Of a stretch of DNA of 64,000 nt, positions 1-10,191 are shown piece by piece; within the stretch, counting starts at the first letter, position 1, and the number at the start of each line of letters is the position of its first letter. A program made the translations under genes and the position numbers. The stretch spans positions 329,002,482-329,066,481 of the forward strand of contig CM054057.1 of NCBI GenBank assembly GCA_028641055.1, given 5' to 3'. Under the pieces are notes generated by a model. That model ran no database searches. It was not told the origin of the DNA and saw only the letters and a list, made by a program, of their open reading frames with translations. The DNA comes from Alopecurus myosuroides. Its lineage: Eukaryota > Streptophyta > Magnoliopsida > Poales > Poaceae.

Positions 1-349
1 AGATTAGACTTAGGAATTTTAGATTTGTTAGAATTGACATAGGAAATGTTAGAAATGTTAGGAAATTTAAAAATGTTAGGAAATTTAAAAATGTTAGAAA
101 ATTTTACTAAATTAGTGTTAGAAATTTAAGAATGCGTGTTAGAAATGTTAGAAAATTTAACGACGTGAGCTATGACTACCCTTATCTATGGATGCGTATT
201 ATCATACGTTTAAATATTTCATGAATATGTTGCTCTTTTTGTGTAGTATCTATAAGCAATTTTGATGAAAATAATTGATCATTAGTTATTATTTATAAGC
301 AATTTTGATGAAATTGATCTCAAACATATAATTACTCTTTTTGTATAGT

Positions 350-3300
350 ATGGAGCCAAGAGACGAAGATGCCGGAAACTTGCTCGAGGGTTTCATCCGC
401 GGGGCCGACGTAGATACCGATGTGAGCCAGTGGATGAACAACTCCGGTGAGGGAGATCCGGTGCTCACCCAGGGAGACGACTCCGGTGAGGGAGAAGCCG
501 ACGGCTCCGATATGGTAGCAGCCGACGGCTCCGATATGGGAGCAGCCGACGGCTCTGGTGGAGCCGTACAAATTACAAACACCGGCTCCGAGGTGCATAT
601 ATAGATATGTTAATTAATGAAGCATCCGTTGTCTATATACATGTATTAACAGTCTTTATATTTTTAGCCATCCGGTTCAAGCATATCAACCGGAAAAAGA
701 CTAAACGAGATGCAACAAAGAAGTTAAAAGATACAGAAAGATATAGGATCGACAAGATCACAGCAGACGGCGCACCCGAGCTTCCCGCTGATGTTGCCCA
801 AAAATTTGTGAAGCAATACGGAGTGCTAGTTAGGGATCACATCTCGATCACTGTTCATGAGTGGAATCAGCCAAAAGATCCGCGGAAACAAGGAATTTCA
901 TATGTTAGCAAAATAGCCAAAGAACATCTTTTCTCGAAGATCTTGTCTAATTTCAACTTACCCTTGCCGAAGGTGCACGAGAATGAAGCGGATGTGAATG
1001 AGGCCGATGTTACTAAAATAAAAAAAGAGATACGGGATAAGGTCAAGGCGTGGACCCTGAAAAAGATGGCCGAGCAATTCAAAAACTGGAAGAAAAGATT
1101 GAACCTTGACTATGTTAAGAAAAACAAGACTCCAGATTTCACTCAAGGGTATGAGAAATTAAAACCCATATGGGCAGATTTCGTGAAGTACAAGCTGTCA
1201 GAGAATGAACTGGAAAGGACAAAAACAAATGAGAAAAACGCCGCCAAAAAGGTATATCACCATGTTATGGGGCAAGGTGGCTACAAGGGTTCCAGTCCCA
1301 AGTGGGGAAAATGGGAGAACGACCTAATTCAGCTGGGGATCACTCCCGAGCCGTTTTTGTGGGTCGAGCGGACAAGGTCATGGTTCTACGGGCATGGGGG
1401 CATGTTGGACGCCGAAGGAAAAGAAATCTATAACCTAAGGCATAAAGAGAGTCCTCTACCCATAGAGAGGCTGAGAACCGCAATACAGGACGTTAAAGAG
1501 GGGAAGTTCGTGCCAGATAGAGAGAACGACGAGCTCACACGCGCCCTCGGGAATAAGGAACACGTAGGGAGTACACGAGCCGTAGAAGGCAATCCTCCAT
1601 GGAAAAATGGGTTCGACGACAGCAAAAAGATATACCCCGATAGAAGCCGTCAACGTAGAAAGGACGCGGAGGCAGCTGAAGCAGAGACTCAGGCAAACTA
1701 GAGGCGTCAACTTGAAGAACAGATAAAGCTGACGCAGGATGTAGCAAAGAAGCAGCAGGACCAAATTAACACACTTAGCCAGCAGATAGTGTCTACCGGC
1801 GCATCACTACACATGGTAGAAGGTGAAGTCGAGGCTACCAACGCCGCACATTCTCATCGCAAAAGCAGCGTTGCATCCACGCAGCTACCGGGTGATGATG
1901 CACCGCCGATGATTCACCCGGTGGATGATATCATGGAGATGACAACCTGTGAGCTCCACGTGAATGTCGTCAATATAACCATCAAGGCGTCGGACGGCTA
2001 TGCCTTACCAATTGGCAACGAACCAACTCACCATAGTCTTCCGGTTCCACGGGGCTACACTGTTGTTGGGGTCGATGAAGTTGTCAACGGGTTCGAGCGG
2101 GTAAAGCTTGATTTCCCTGAAGGTGAAGACGAAGAGTTGACTGAACTCGGAGAAGCCAAGAACTTGACCGTTCTATGGCTAAAGGAATGCATTGTGCTCC
2201 CAAATCAGACGGCAAAGCCATCGAATCCTCGCCATTCTCCAGCGCAAAAGTCTCCAGCGCGGTCGTCTTCGCCATGCATGCCGTCTCCAGCGCGGTCGCC
2301 TACGCCGTGCACGTCTCCACCGCAGTCGCCTACGCTGCTGCGTCAGCCTTCTCCACCCACTAAGTTTCTTCCGAAACGTAAAATATCACCCAAACGTCAA
2401 CGGTCACCCCTCCCGAAGGTACCAAAGGAGGTACCCAAGTTACCTTATGACTATACTCCCGAGGAAAACCAGAAAATCGCAAAGGACGAGTACGAGGTGT
2501 GGAAATCGAAGCGGAAGGAGAAGAAAAAGGCATATTTCCCCGAGACCGAAGAAGAGATAGAACGAGCTTCGAAAATGGTGAAGACTCTTCATCAACCCGA
2601 GCCGAGTCTGTCATCTGACTATGACCGCTCTATTCTGAAGTCACACCAGGAAATGGTGCGGTCGACGAATAGTAGTAGCGCAAGCGGGAAAAGGGGAAAA
2701 TCAGTTGCCCAGCTCGGAGAGCAGAACAAACAATCCACGTTCCCGCTCAAAGTGATTTCCAATACCCAGGTGGGGCCGAGCTCTAATATTGCTGACGAGC
2801 AAATTGATCCGGAGTTTATAACACTGTACGCAGACAAGGCAGCCGATACGGGTTTGTCCATTGCTGAGTATATGCAAACAATAGACTACTTCCCCGAAGC
2901 TGAATGTGCGTACAAATACACGTACGGGAAGCCTCTCGTCAAACCCGAGGAGATAAAGGATCTACCAACGAAAATGCGAAGAGTGCATAGTTGGTATATG
3001 GAAGCCACTGAGAAATCTCAGGACTGGATATGTCTCAGCGTTAAGGACGAGCACTATGGGTATGGAGATGGATTGGTTATGATTCAATTTGACGAATTGT
3101 TTCAGTTATACCAGCAACAGGCCCTCGACAAAGCTGTCCTTAGTGCCTATTGTCTGTAAGTACTTATTTCTCTAGCTCACCTCGTTCATTTGCATATTCA
3201 TATATATATATAGTACACTCATATATTATAATTGCAGAATGAAGATTCTCGAATGCAAAAGAGGTGGAATCTATGATATTGGGTTCATTGATCCAAATAT

Positions 3301-4203
3301 TGTTTATGAAAATACTCTTCAGATATCTGCCAAGGATACAGAAAATAATATTCTGAGGGAAATATTGTTTCACCAACACCGACGGGAAATACTATTTCCT
3401 TACAACTTCGGGTTAGTGTTACTGTGTTGTAAACATTCTGTTTTCCTTACTCGATGTTCACTGTATAATTGATGAGTTCTGCGTGCGCAGCTTCCACTAT
3501 ATTCTGCTAATCTTCGAAATTGACAAAGGAAAAGTAATGGTAATGGACCCAAAATGTAAACCCCTAGCGATGTGGGCTGACATGCAGGAAATGATCCAGC
3601 GGCAATTTCAATCTTTATTAATTTCAGTATTTATATATGCCACTATATCGACTACTTTGTTTCATTTTCGGATATCAAGTAATTACTAACTCTTTTTTTT
3701 TCTCGGGTAGCGTTTGGAAGAGGTTCATAAAAAAGTCCAGGGGTGAATGGAAATCAAAGCTTACATTTGATGTTGTGCAAGTAAGTACTATCTAGATCCG
3801 CGAGCATCTCCTTGATTCTAGTGTCGATATACCATTATCATGTCTGGTTTATTATTATTTTGATTGAAATCATGTTCTCTTAAAGTGCTTGCAACAAGGA
3901 GACGGGAGTCACTTGTGTGGATACTACGTTTGCGAGTTCATTCGTCAGACGACATGTCCCAAGGGCAGAAATTTAAAGCAACTTCATGTACGTTAGTCGT
4001 CAATTCTTCTAATTACCATCTATTTTAGTTACTTAGTTTCATTAATATATATTGACCACTCTTCTTTATATTAGATCGAACGGCTTCGGGATGGTCTTTT
4101 ACCAAGGGACCGCATACGAGCAATTCAGGAGGAAATTGCGGGCTTCTTAGATGCAGAGGTCCTAAACGTAAATGGAGAGTACTATAGCCCCGGTTGGAAC
4201 TGA
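350..4203 (+). pseudogene. CACTA accessory protein with Ulp1-like (C48) cysteine protease domain, disrupted
   Basis: Seven exons can be followed by reading frame and splice sites: 350-592, 668-3155, 3238-3411, 3491-3601, 3711-3780, 3886-3987 and 4075-4203. All later phases join correctly; the 3601/3602 donor is GC instead of GT. The N-terminus is acidic and Gly/Asp-rich, the middle is basic then Ser/Pro-rich (about 2220-2360), and the C-terminus is a Ulp1-like protease: His in FHYILLIF (exon 4), Asp in MDPKC, and Cys in HLCGYYVCEF (exon 6). Such proteases cleave SUMO-like isopeptide bonds; a role in transposition is unproven. Two lesions are visible: an in-frame TAG at 1699-1701 inside a predicted coiled coil, and an apparent 1-nt frame change near 690-705, where the frame carried by exon 1 must switch to the long exon-2 frame. 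I therefore call it a pseudogene, although the downstream half remains open. Confidence 0.8.
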
Positions 4204-4489
4204 ATTTGATTTTGTAATACACTCCATCCGTCATGTAATATGCTCGATATACTTTGCTTCCGTAATATAAGTGTTCCTTATTCTGCTTTATATATGTATT
4301 ACTTATTCATTCATGGTATCCGGAAGCTCCGGGGAGGGTCCACCGAGGCTCCTCTCTTCTCGTGGGATTCGGGAGGTCCGGGGAAGGGCCACCGGGGCAC
4401 CTCTCTTCTCATGGGATCCGGGAGGTCCGGGGAGGGACCAAATTAACACAAATCATAAAATTCTGCCGCGGCAGAAGGGGCATGCATCC

Positions 4490-4690
4490 CGGATCGTATT
4501 GAGGACCGGGACTAAAGGCCCTGGCCAGGGTCCAGCTAACGAGCCACGTGGTCAGCCCCATTTGTCCTGGGTCCTAGCACAACCGGGACCAATGGGGGAG
4601 GGGTATTTGTCCCGGATGCCCCATCCCGGTTGCACAACCGGGACAAATGGGGCTTACGGACCGGGACTAATGCCCCTGTTTCCACTAGTG
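4490..4690 (+). repeat. CACTA subterminal repeats and right TIR
   Basis: Short direct and inverted copies of 'accggga(c/a)' units (for example near 4505, 4585, 4625, 4635 and 4660) lead into the terminal CACTAGTG. Subterminal arrays of this kind bind the element's own DNA-binding protein in En/Spm. The same 'tagtcccgg' vocabulary is present in the small CACTA element at 32619-33873. Confidence 0.8.
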
Positions 4691-5366
4691 ACAGTCAAGA
4701 TTTCTAAGCCTTTGTATCAGCAATTCAGCATCAACCCTTCCTATCTTATCTTATTTACTGTAAAAAGGAGCTACTGACTAAAAGTTCAATTAACGCATAC
4801 TTCTTAGGAGTAATAACTAAATCGGAAAGTCATTTTTGCTGCCGAGCTCCTCTTTAAAATAAAATCCAAAAACAATATTTAATAGTTTTTTTAAAAAAAT
4901 TGACAATAATTCTGGATGTTGTCCATGATATATTCTACACACTGAAAAATCGCAATGTGAAACTCTTTTTATTATGGGCTACACAAAAGTAATAAAATCT
5001 CAAAAAAAAAACTGGAGATTTGAAACATTATATATTATAGGTGGCGGCCGACCTCATGTCGATCTTGGCAGTCAGATTTGTCATTTCTACAAAAAAATAA
5101 CAAAATGTCAAAAAAAAAAATGGAGATTCGAAACACTATTATATACGTGTATATTTATCAATTTTGTGTAACTCTAAATACTTAATATATTAAATTGGAA
5201 TTTTGCATGTTTGTAGAATAGATCATTGAGAACATTAAATATTTTTTTCACATTTTTTTGATACTTATAAATCTTATTTTAGAAAATACAAGGAGCAGAG
5301 GTCAGGAGTAAGAAATCTCCACGGCTAAAAGTTGAACGATATATCTTCTCTCCGTTCAGAAAATAA
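4691..5366. other. Intergenic spacer with an imperfect duplication
   Basis: No gene is supported. A/T-rich DNA contains two similar blocks (about 4976-5038 and 5082-5145, offset about 107 bp), each with a run of 9-11 A followed by 'tggagatt.gaaaca'. This looks like a decayed tandem duplication of unknown origin. Confidence 0.5.
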
Positions 5367-5697
5367 GAACATCTCTAGCAGACCTCTTATCACGCCGATT
5401 TTTTAAAACCGAGATAAAGGCCATGGTAAGGGTGTATTAAAGTCTGGCTTTAATGTGTCGGACAAACCCCTTGAAGCCGAGTGGTAAAACATAATAGCCG
5501 AAACCAGCCCTCAAAGCGAAAAAACATAGTTTTATAATTTCACCACATTTCCGACAAATTCATCACTACTCCAACAAATTCATCACATAGTTCGAGAATT
5601 AACATTGTTTGAAAAACCTAAAGGTGACAATCAACACAGTTTTTCACCCAGTGCCCCCAAAAAATCTCTTCCAAATACCCACATCATCATCACCAAA

Positions 5698-6297
5698 TCA
5701 ACCACCGCCACCACCACCACTGCCGCCACCACCATCATCACCGCCATGGCCTCTACCCATCATCGCTTGCTTCCTTTGTTTCAAGATCTCATTTCTTGCC
5801 ATATCATGTAACTCTTTGGTTACGTCATCCATGTCATCTCGGTTCTTCATTATTATCTTGTTCTCCTCTCAAAGGATCTTGGACACAGACTTGTTCTCCA
5901 CGACAAAGCCTCTTTTCCTATCAACGGCGGCCTTGCACAACTCCTCCTCCCAGAGTAGTTGTAATTTTTCTTCCTTCTCTTGAGCCTTCTTCCCGGCCAA
6001 GAGCATCTTTGCTTCCAATGTATTGGCCACCATCATCTCATTTGATTTCACCATGTGATCTATCTTCTCCCTCAAGTTTGATGCTTCTTCTTGCTTCTTG
6101 CGCTTCTTCTTGTTGCCACTGGGATTGTCCTTATTTCTTCCTCAAAGTGGGACACTATCATCTTCACCATCTTTCATTTTGGTGAATGCAACTCTTTTCG
6201 GTGGGGCTTCTTGTTCCCCCAACTTCCATTTCTCATTTCGTTGGAGCAATTTTCAACAATGATCTAGTAAAAATTTCTTGCCCTTATATGATAATAT
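5698..6297 (-). pseudogene. NAM-associated C-terminal domain protein (Harbinger ORF1-like), decayed
   Basis: Read on the minus strand from 6297 to the stop at 5698-5700 in one frame. It begins with a segment resembling the FxLxHCWxxLxxNEKWK motif of NAM-associated proteins, continues through a Lys/Glu-rich coiled coil, and ends in a Gly-rich tail followed by a stop. Three internal stop codons are present: TGA at the Trp of HCW, TGA just before the coiled coil, and TGA at about 5869. The reading frame runs exactly to the LTR boundary at 6297/6298, so the LTR inserted into this ORF. The upstream part is not found at the far side of the LTR and has probably been deleted. These ORFs accompany PIF/Harbinger transposases and are thought to help DNA binding or nuclear import. 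Confidence 0.75.
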
Positions 6298-8262
6298 TGT
6301 TTGATGTATGGCCAAGAGACAATAAAATATATAAGTTTCATGATTAATGTATTATTTTATGCTATAACTACTATGGACACTGAATAAGAGATTCAGAGGA
6401 AAATCTATACGCACGTGTAAATATAGACACACCGTTATAACCCTTTATCATGTATCACGGAATAACTCATTAATATTAGATGACCATGTTTTCCTTGTCA
6501 TGGAAATTTGTTATATCAATATTAATGTGAGCATATTGTTGTTTCAACTTTGTGGCTGGGTATACCCAAGTAGTTGATATACTACGAGATTAGTTTTACT
6601 AAACAGTATCATCACAGGTTGGTAGTTTTGTTTGCTTCTTTAGACCATGAGAATATTCAATGATGTTTATTGTAAGGATCATTTTGGTATAGTCAAGTAT
6701 CATACCGTAAACTGGGTGATAAAAAAGGCTAACACTGGGTGGTCACGAAAGTATTCATTCATTATGATAGTTCAAGATTGGGAACTACTCATATAGTTAA
6801 TAGAGAGATACATCAATGATCCACTCGGTGAAATAGTATCGGTAAATAAGTCCGCGCAGACAAGGACATGAAACTAGTTATGGGGATACTATGTCACGGT
6901 AACGAGTAAAAGAAATCATACCGGATGTCGGGAGTAATGTGATAAGATGATTAAAGAGTTTAATCATGGTCTTATCTTTTATCTCGTCCCGAGATATTGA
7001 TTGGTATCGTGAAATAATAGGAACTTACTTAACAACCAACATGTTCAGGAGTTTTCTTCGTATAACTTGTAGGAATCAATATGGACGTACACGGTCCCGA
7101 TGTTGATTATTGATTAGAAAATATGTTTTTAAATCATGTCTACTAGTTACAGAACCTGTAGGGGTCACACACTTAAGGCGTCAAAGTATGTTGTTTGCAT
7201 TGGATTGGTCCGAATTAGAGTAAGGTATCATTCGGGTAATGCCGACGTGATAGAATAAATGTTCAAGAGAGATTACGGAGGACATGAGATGTCCAGGTAA
7301 TGGTTGGTGTCATTACGATATCACAGAAACAAGTCCGGTATCAATCGGAGTCGTTTCGGGAAAGTTACCATAAGAGAGAAATAATGTTGGTGTAGGCAGA
7401 ATGTTATATGAGATATAACGGAGGATATGAGATGTCCCGAGATGTCGGGAATATGTTTCTGACACCATTAGATAATATCGATGATTTTATCTATAGGGTT
7501 AACGGGGTTCCGGTAGAGTTCCGGGGTCTTTCCTTATATGGAAGCAGTGCCAGAGGGGGGCAAATTTCCTCCTATGGGTAAAAACTAATTTTAGGGGATG
7601 CCAGGTGGGGGCCATGGTCTCACAAAGTGTACTATCTTTCTGTAGAAATTTTCCCAAATTTATTTGAGACATAAATGAGTGGGAAAAAAATAAAAAAGGG
7701 AGATGGGATTGGACTCCATAAGAGAGTCCAATCTGAATCCTCCTAGGAGGATTGGTGCGGCCAAGGAGGGAGAGGGGAAACCGACCCCTCCCCCTTTGGC
7801 AGATCTCCCTTTTTCCCACTATATAATCTCCACCCCTCCTCTTTTTTAGACACACAATTGAGCCTTTTGGCCTCTCTTTCTCTAGAAGAATTAGAGGACT
7901 AATTGGAACTTCTAGTTTAATTAGAGACTTCTCTAATAATTAGAAGAACTAATTAGAGCTTCTAATTAGAAAAATTCTAGTAGTATTAGAACCTATCTAA
8001 TAATTAGAAGGCTAATTAGACCCCTTATAATTGGTTTAGAGATCTTATAATTGGATTAGAACCTCCTATAATTAGATTAGAGATTCCTCTAGCTGAATTA
8101 GATCTTCTTCTAATTAGGCTGAGGTGATCCTCTCCTGATTAGACCTAGCTCTAATCACTTTCCCACTCTCTCCCATATGTTGGGAACTTCGACACCTCGA
8201 TTGCAAACCCGCGGTGCCTAGTCCTAAGCGACAAAGCACTGCAGGACTTTGACCACATGCAA
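6298..8262 (+). mobile_element. BARE/Angela-like Ty1/copia LTR, probably solo
   Basis: The start resembles the BARE/WIS/Angela LTR consensus (TGTTGG...ATGCCC(T)AGAGACAATAA) and the body shares many blocks with the LTR at 43812-49160, for example 'gataatatcgatgattttatcta' at 7467, the 'agtgccagaggggg' block at 7547, and a run of 'taattaga' motifs at 7880-8150. The length of about 1.96 kb suits this family. The right end is placed by where the two copies stop matching (near 'cacatgcaaca'). I could not confirm a 5-bp target duplication. No internal coding region is attached, so a solo LTR is the simplest reading. Confidence 0.65.
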
Positions 8263-8378
8263 CAATGTCAAACAATGCACAAGTATGTAAAAAAGAAAAC
8301 CACCCAATCACAAAAACTATATCTACCGGTTATTTCTCGATTCCGCATATGTTTAAGGGGCTGCTAGAGATGCTCTAA

Positions 8379-8639
8379 GATGTATTTTAAGTTTTACCGA
8401 CTCTATTTAAAAACATATGAAAATCTACAACAAGGCATGTGTCTCACTTATCCGCCATCATGGGCTCGTGATAGGATCAGTGGGCTCTGGACTAGGATTA
8501 TTTTCTCCAGCTAGGGACGGTCCTGCTACGGGCCTCGACAATTCCTTCACACAGATGAAGTTTGGGAGGCCGTCAAAGCCTCCCCGATGGAGAAGGTGTT
8601 GGGGGCCTACGCTTCAGTGGGGTTTTCTAGAGGCGGTGT
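8379..8639. other. Spacer without recognisable features
   Basis: I see no coding, repeat-terminal or RNA signal here. The short open frame at 8417-8674 has no recognisable motif. Confidence 0.4.
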
Positions 8640-9944
8640 TGGTATATAAACCACATCTTCCATCTTGTTGGTGAGAATTGTGTGGCTTCAATGGCGTATT
8701 TATCTACCTCCTCCCAAAAAAGGTGTTGATCTCTTGTCTAATGACTACCATCCAATCAATCTTATACACTACTTCCAAGTTTTTATCCAAAGTGCTCGTG
8801 TGCCGCCTCTTCCAGAGTCACTCCTTGAGTCAAAGGAAGTGTTTGTGCCTTGATCTTCCTTATCATCAGTCAATAGATATGTCTCAAGACACAAGTTGAG
8901 TTCTTGCATCAAGCATATTTTTTCAGACTTGAGTTATTCATCTGATGTTATTTTCAGCATTGTATTCAAGTGTGCCCGATTTTCCTGGTGGATGGAGCCC
9001 GTCTTGAGTTGTAATATATATCTACAACCAGCTAGGAGGATGTCTCTTGAGAATGGCTGGTATTACTGTTGAAGCGTCTTCAAGGTAGAGACATTGCATC
9101 ATATATTTCCATAAGCTTCTCGCTTTTCCTTGATCCCTGCATATGTCAGCATTTCTCTTATTTATCAAGGGCTTTCTTGTGCCGACGTTGAGTATTGTTT
9201 GCCCAGAATCCTTGTGTATCATTGCTTAATGTTGATCCATACAGATTATACCGTTTCGGACCATGTTCCTGTAGACAATAGATAAAAAATTGTCCCTTAA
9301 ATATGTAGTCGTCTATCACCCAAAACCCATGTAGTAGGGCATTAGATGCACTTCCAGTTGTGCCTTGAGTGGACAACACTAGATAGGCCATGGGTCGGCC
9401 CGCCTTCTCCCTCGAACGCCCTACATCGTGATATATTCACCACAGTCACTATGATCACCATCGGCAATGGGAAGTTGGTCACTTGAAGGCATCAAATTGG
9501 ATTGGTGATGCGCTACTGCGGTTGTAGTTCTCGCTCCACTTTTCCCTCCCATGTCGGAAGGATAGATTCATTGTTGATTCTGCTGGCGCCCAAACATCAA
9601 GACTATCACTTGGCTCCTTACAGTAGACAACGCTTACTCCTCTAGCTCGGCGTACCAGCTTCTATTGGAAGATGCATGTACTTGTGTGGTCCAGGGCTCA
9701 TTTGGCCCACATGAGCATGAGTAAAGTGTAGATTTTTCAGTTGAATCCTCCTTCCGAACTGACTTTGGTGCGCCGACTATTTGAGGTAGCGAGGATGGCT
9801 GAAGATGATTTCTGTCCTATGTGCATGAAGAACATGTAAATGGCACGAGACATGTTTTTTGATTGCCTAGTAACGCATGGCATCTCAGAACACGTCACCC
9901 TTTGGCCAATCTACTCTGGCCTCACTCCCGCCTCCAAACCGAGA
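8640..9944 (+). pseudogene. LINE (non-LTR retrotransposon) ORF2 remnant
   Basis: Fragments of the reverse transcriptase and the C-terminal zinc-binding domain are recognisable only across frame changes. At 8700-8790 a segment resembles LLPKK...DYRPISLIH (RT domain). At about 9440-9500 a segment resembles the VTIGNG...F motif that precedes the zf-RVT domain. At 9800-9865 there is 'CPMC...ARDMFFDC', the zf-RVT cysteine cluster. There are many stops and frameshifts, so nothing functional is left. Order and spacing fit a plus-strand LINE whose 3' end may be the block at 13091-13691, now separated by nested LTRs. Confidence 0.5.
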
Positions 9945-10086
9945 ACAGGAAATATCACTGGGAATCTTGCTAATAGTTAGTTTGGGAAAATGGCTTAAAA
10001 ATATAAACTATATTAAGAACATATAGAAACAATATAAGACAAGCATGGAACAACAAAAAAATTATAGATACATTCTGGACGTATTA
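9945..10086 (-). mobile_element. Truncated start of a gypsy LTR (minus strand)
   Basis: On the minus strand this reads TAATACGTCCAGAATGTATC..., a near match to the TGATACGTC start of the adjacent minus-strand LTR, with the shared downstream block 'aagattcccagtg' (compare 12975). Only about 140 bp is kept and the other side is abruptly truncated, so no target duplication is expected. Confidence 0.55.
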
Positions 10087-10191
10087 GGAAGCCACTCTTG
10101 AGAGACCCCAAAGGCATGACGGTGTTGGATCACCGTGTAGAATCAACTGGAAGGGTCATATGCTCTTGGGGAAACCCTGGGTCTGGGTTGC

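Larger units (their letters stand above)
1..4690 (+). mobile_element. CACTA (En/Spm) transposon, 3' portion
   Basis: The right terminus reads ...CCACTAGTG at 4681-4690, the inverse of a CACTAGTGGAAAC end, and is preceded by alternating 'ccgggac' type subterminal repeats, as in grass CACTA elements. Upstream lies a multi-exon ORF ending in a Ulp1-like protease domain, which is known as an accessory gene of CACTA elements. The transposase (TNP2) gene and the left TIR would lie before position 1, so the element is cut by the window. The 3-bp target duplication would be 'aca' (4691-4693) but cannot be verified without the left end. Bases 1-170 are A/T-rich with an 18-bp motif (around 54-88) repeated in tandem. 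Confidence 0.88.
5367..8375. mobile_element. PIF/Harbinger-type DNA transposon
   Basis: The left end GAACATCTCTAGCAG and the right end CTGCTAGAGATGCTC are inverted repeats matching at 14 of 15 positions. They are flanked by TAA at 5364-5366 and 8376-8378, the 3-bp duplication typical of PIF/Harbinger. The element carries a remnant of a NAM-associated/Myb-like ORF on the minus strand but no recognisable DDE transposase, so it is a deletion derivative. A BARE/Angela-like LTR occupies about 6298-8262, leaving roughly 930 bp plus 110 bp of Harbinger sequence. Confidence 0.85.

Noticed and set aside
4271..4777. 168-aa open frame across the CACTA right end
   Set aside because: It runs through the subterminal repeats and the TIR into flanking DNA, so it cannot be a gene of either.
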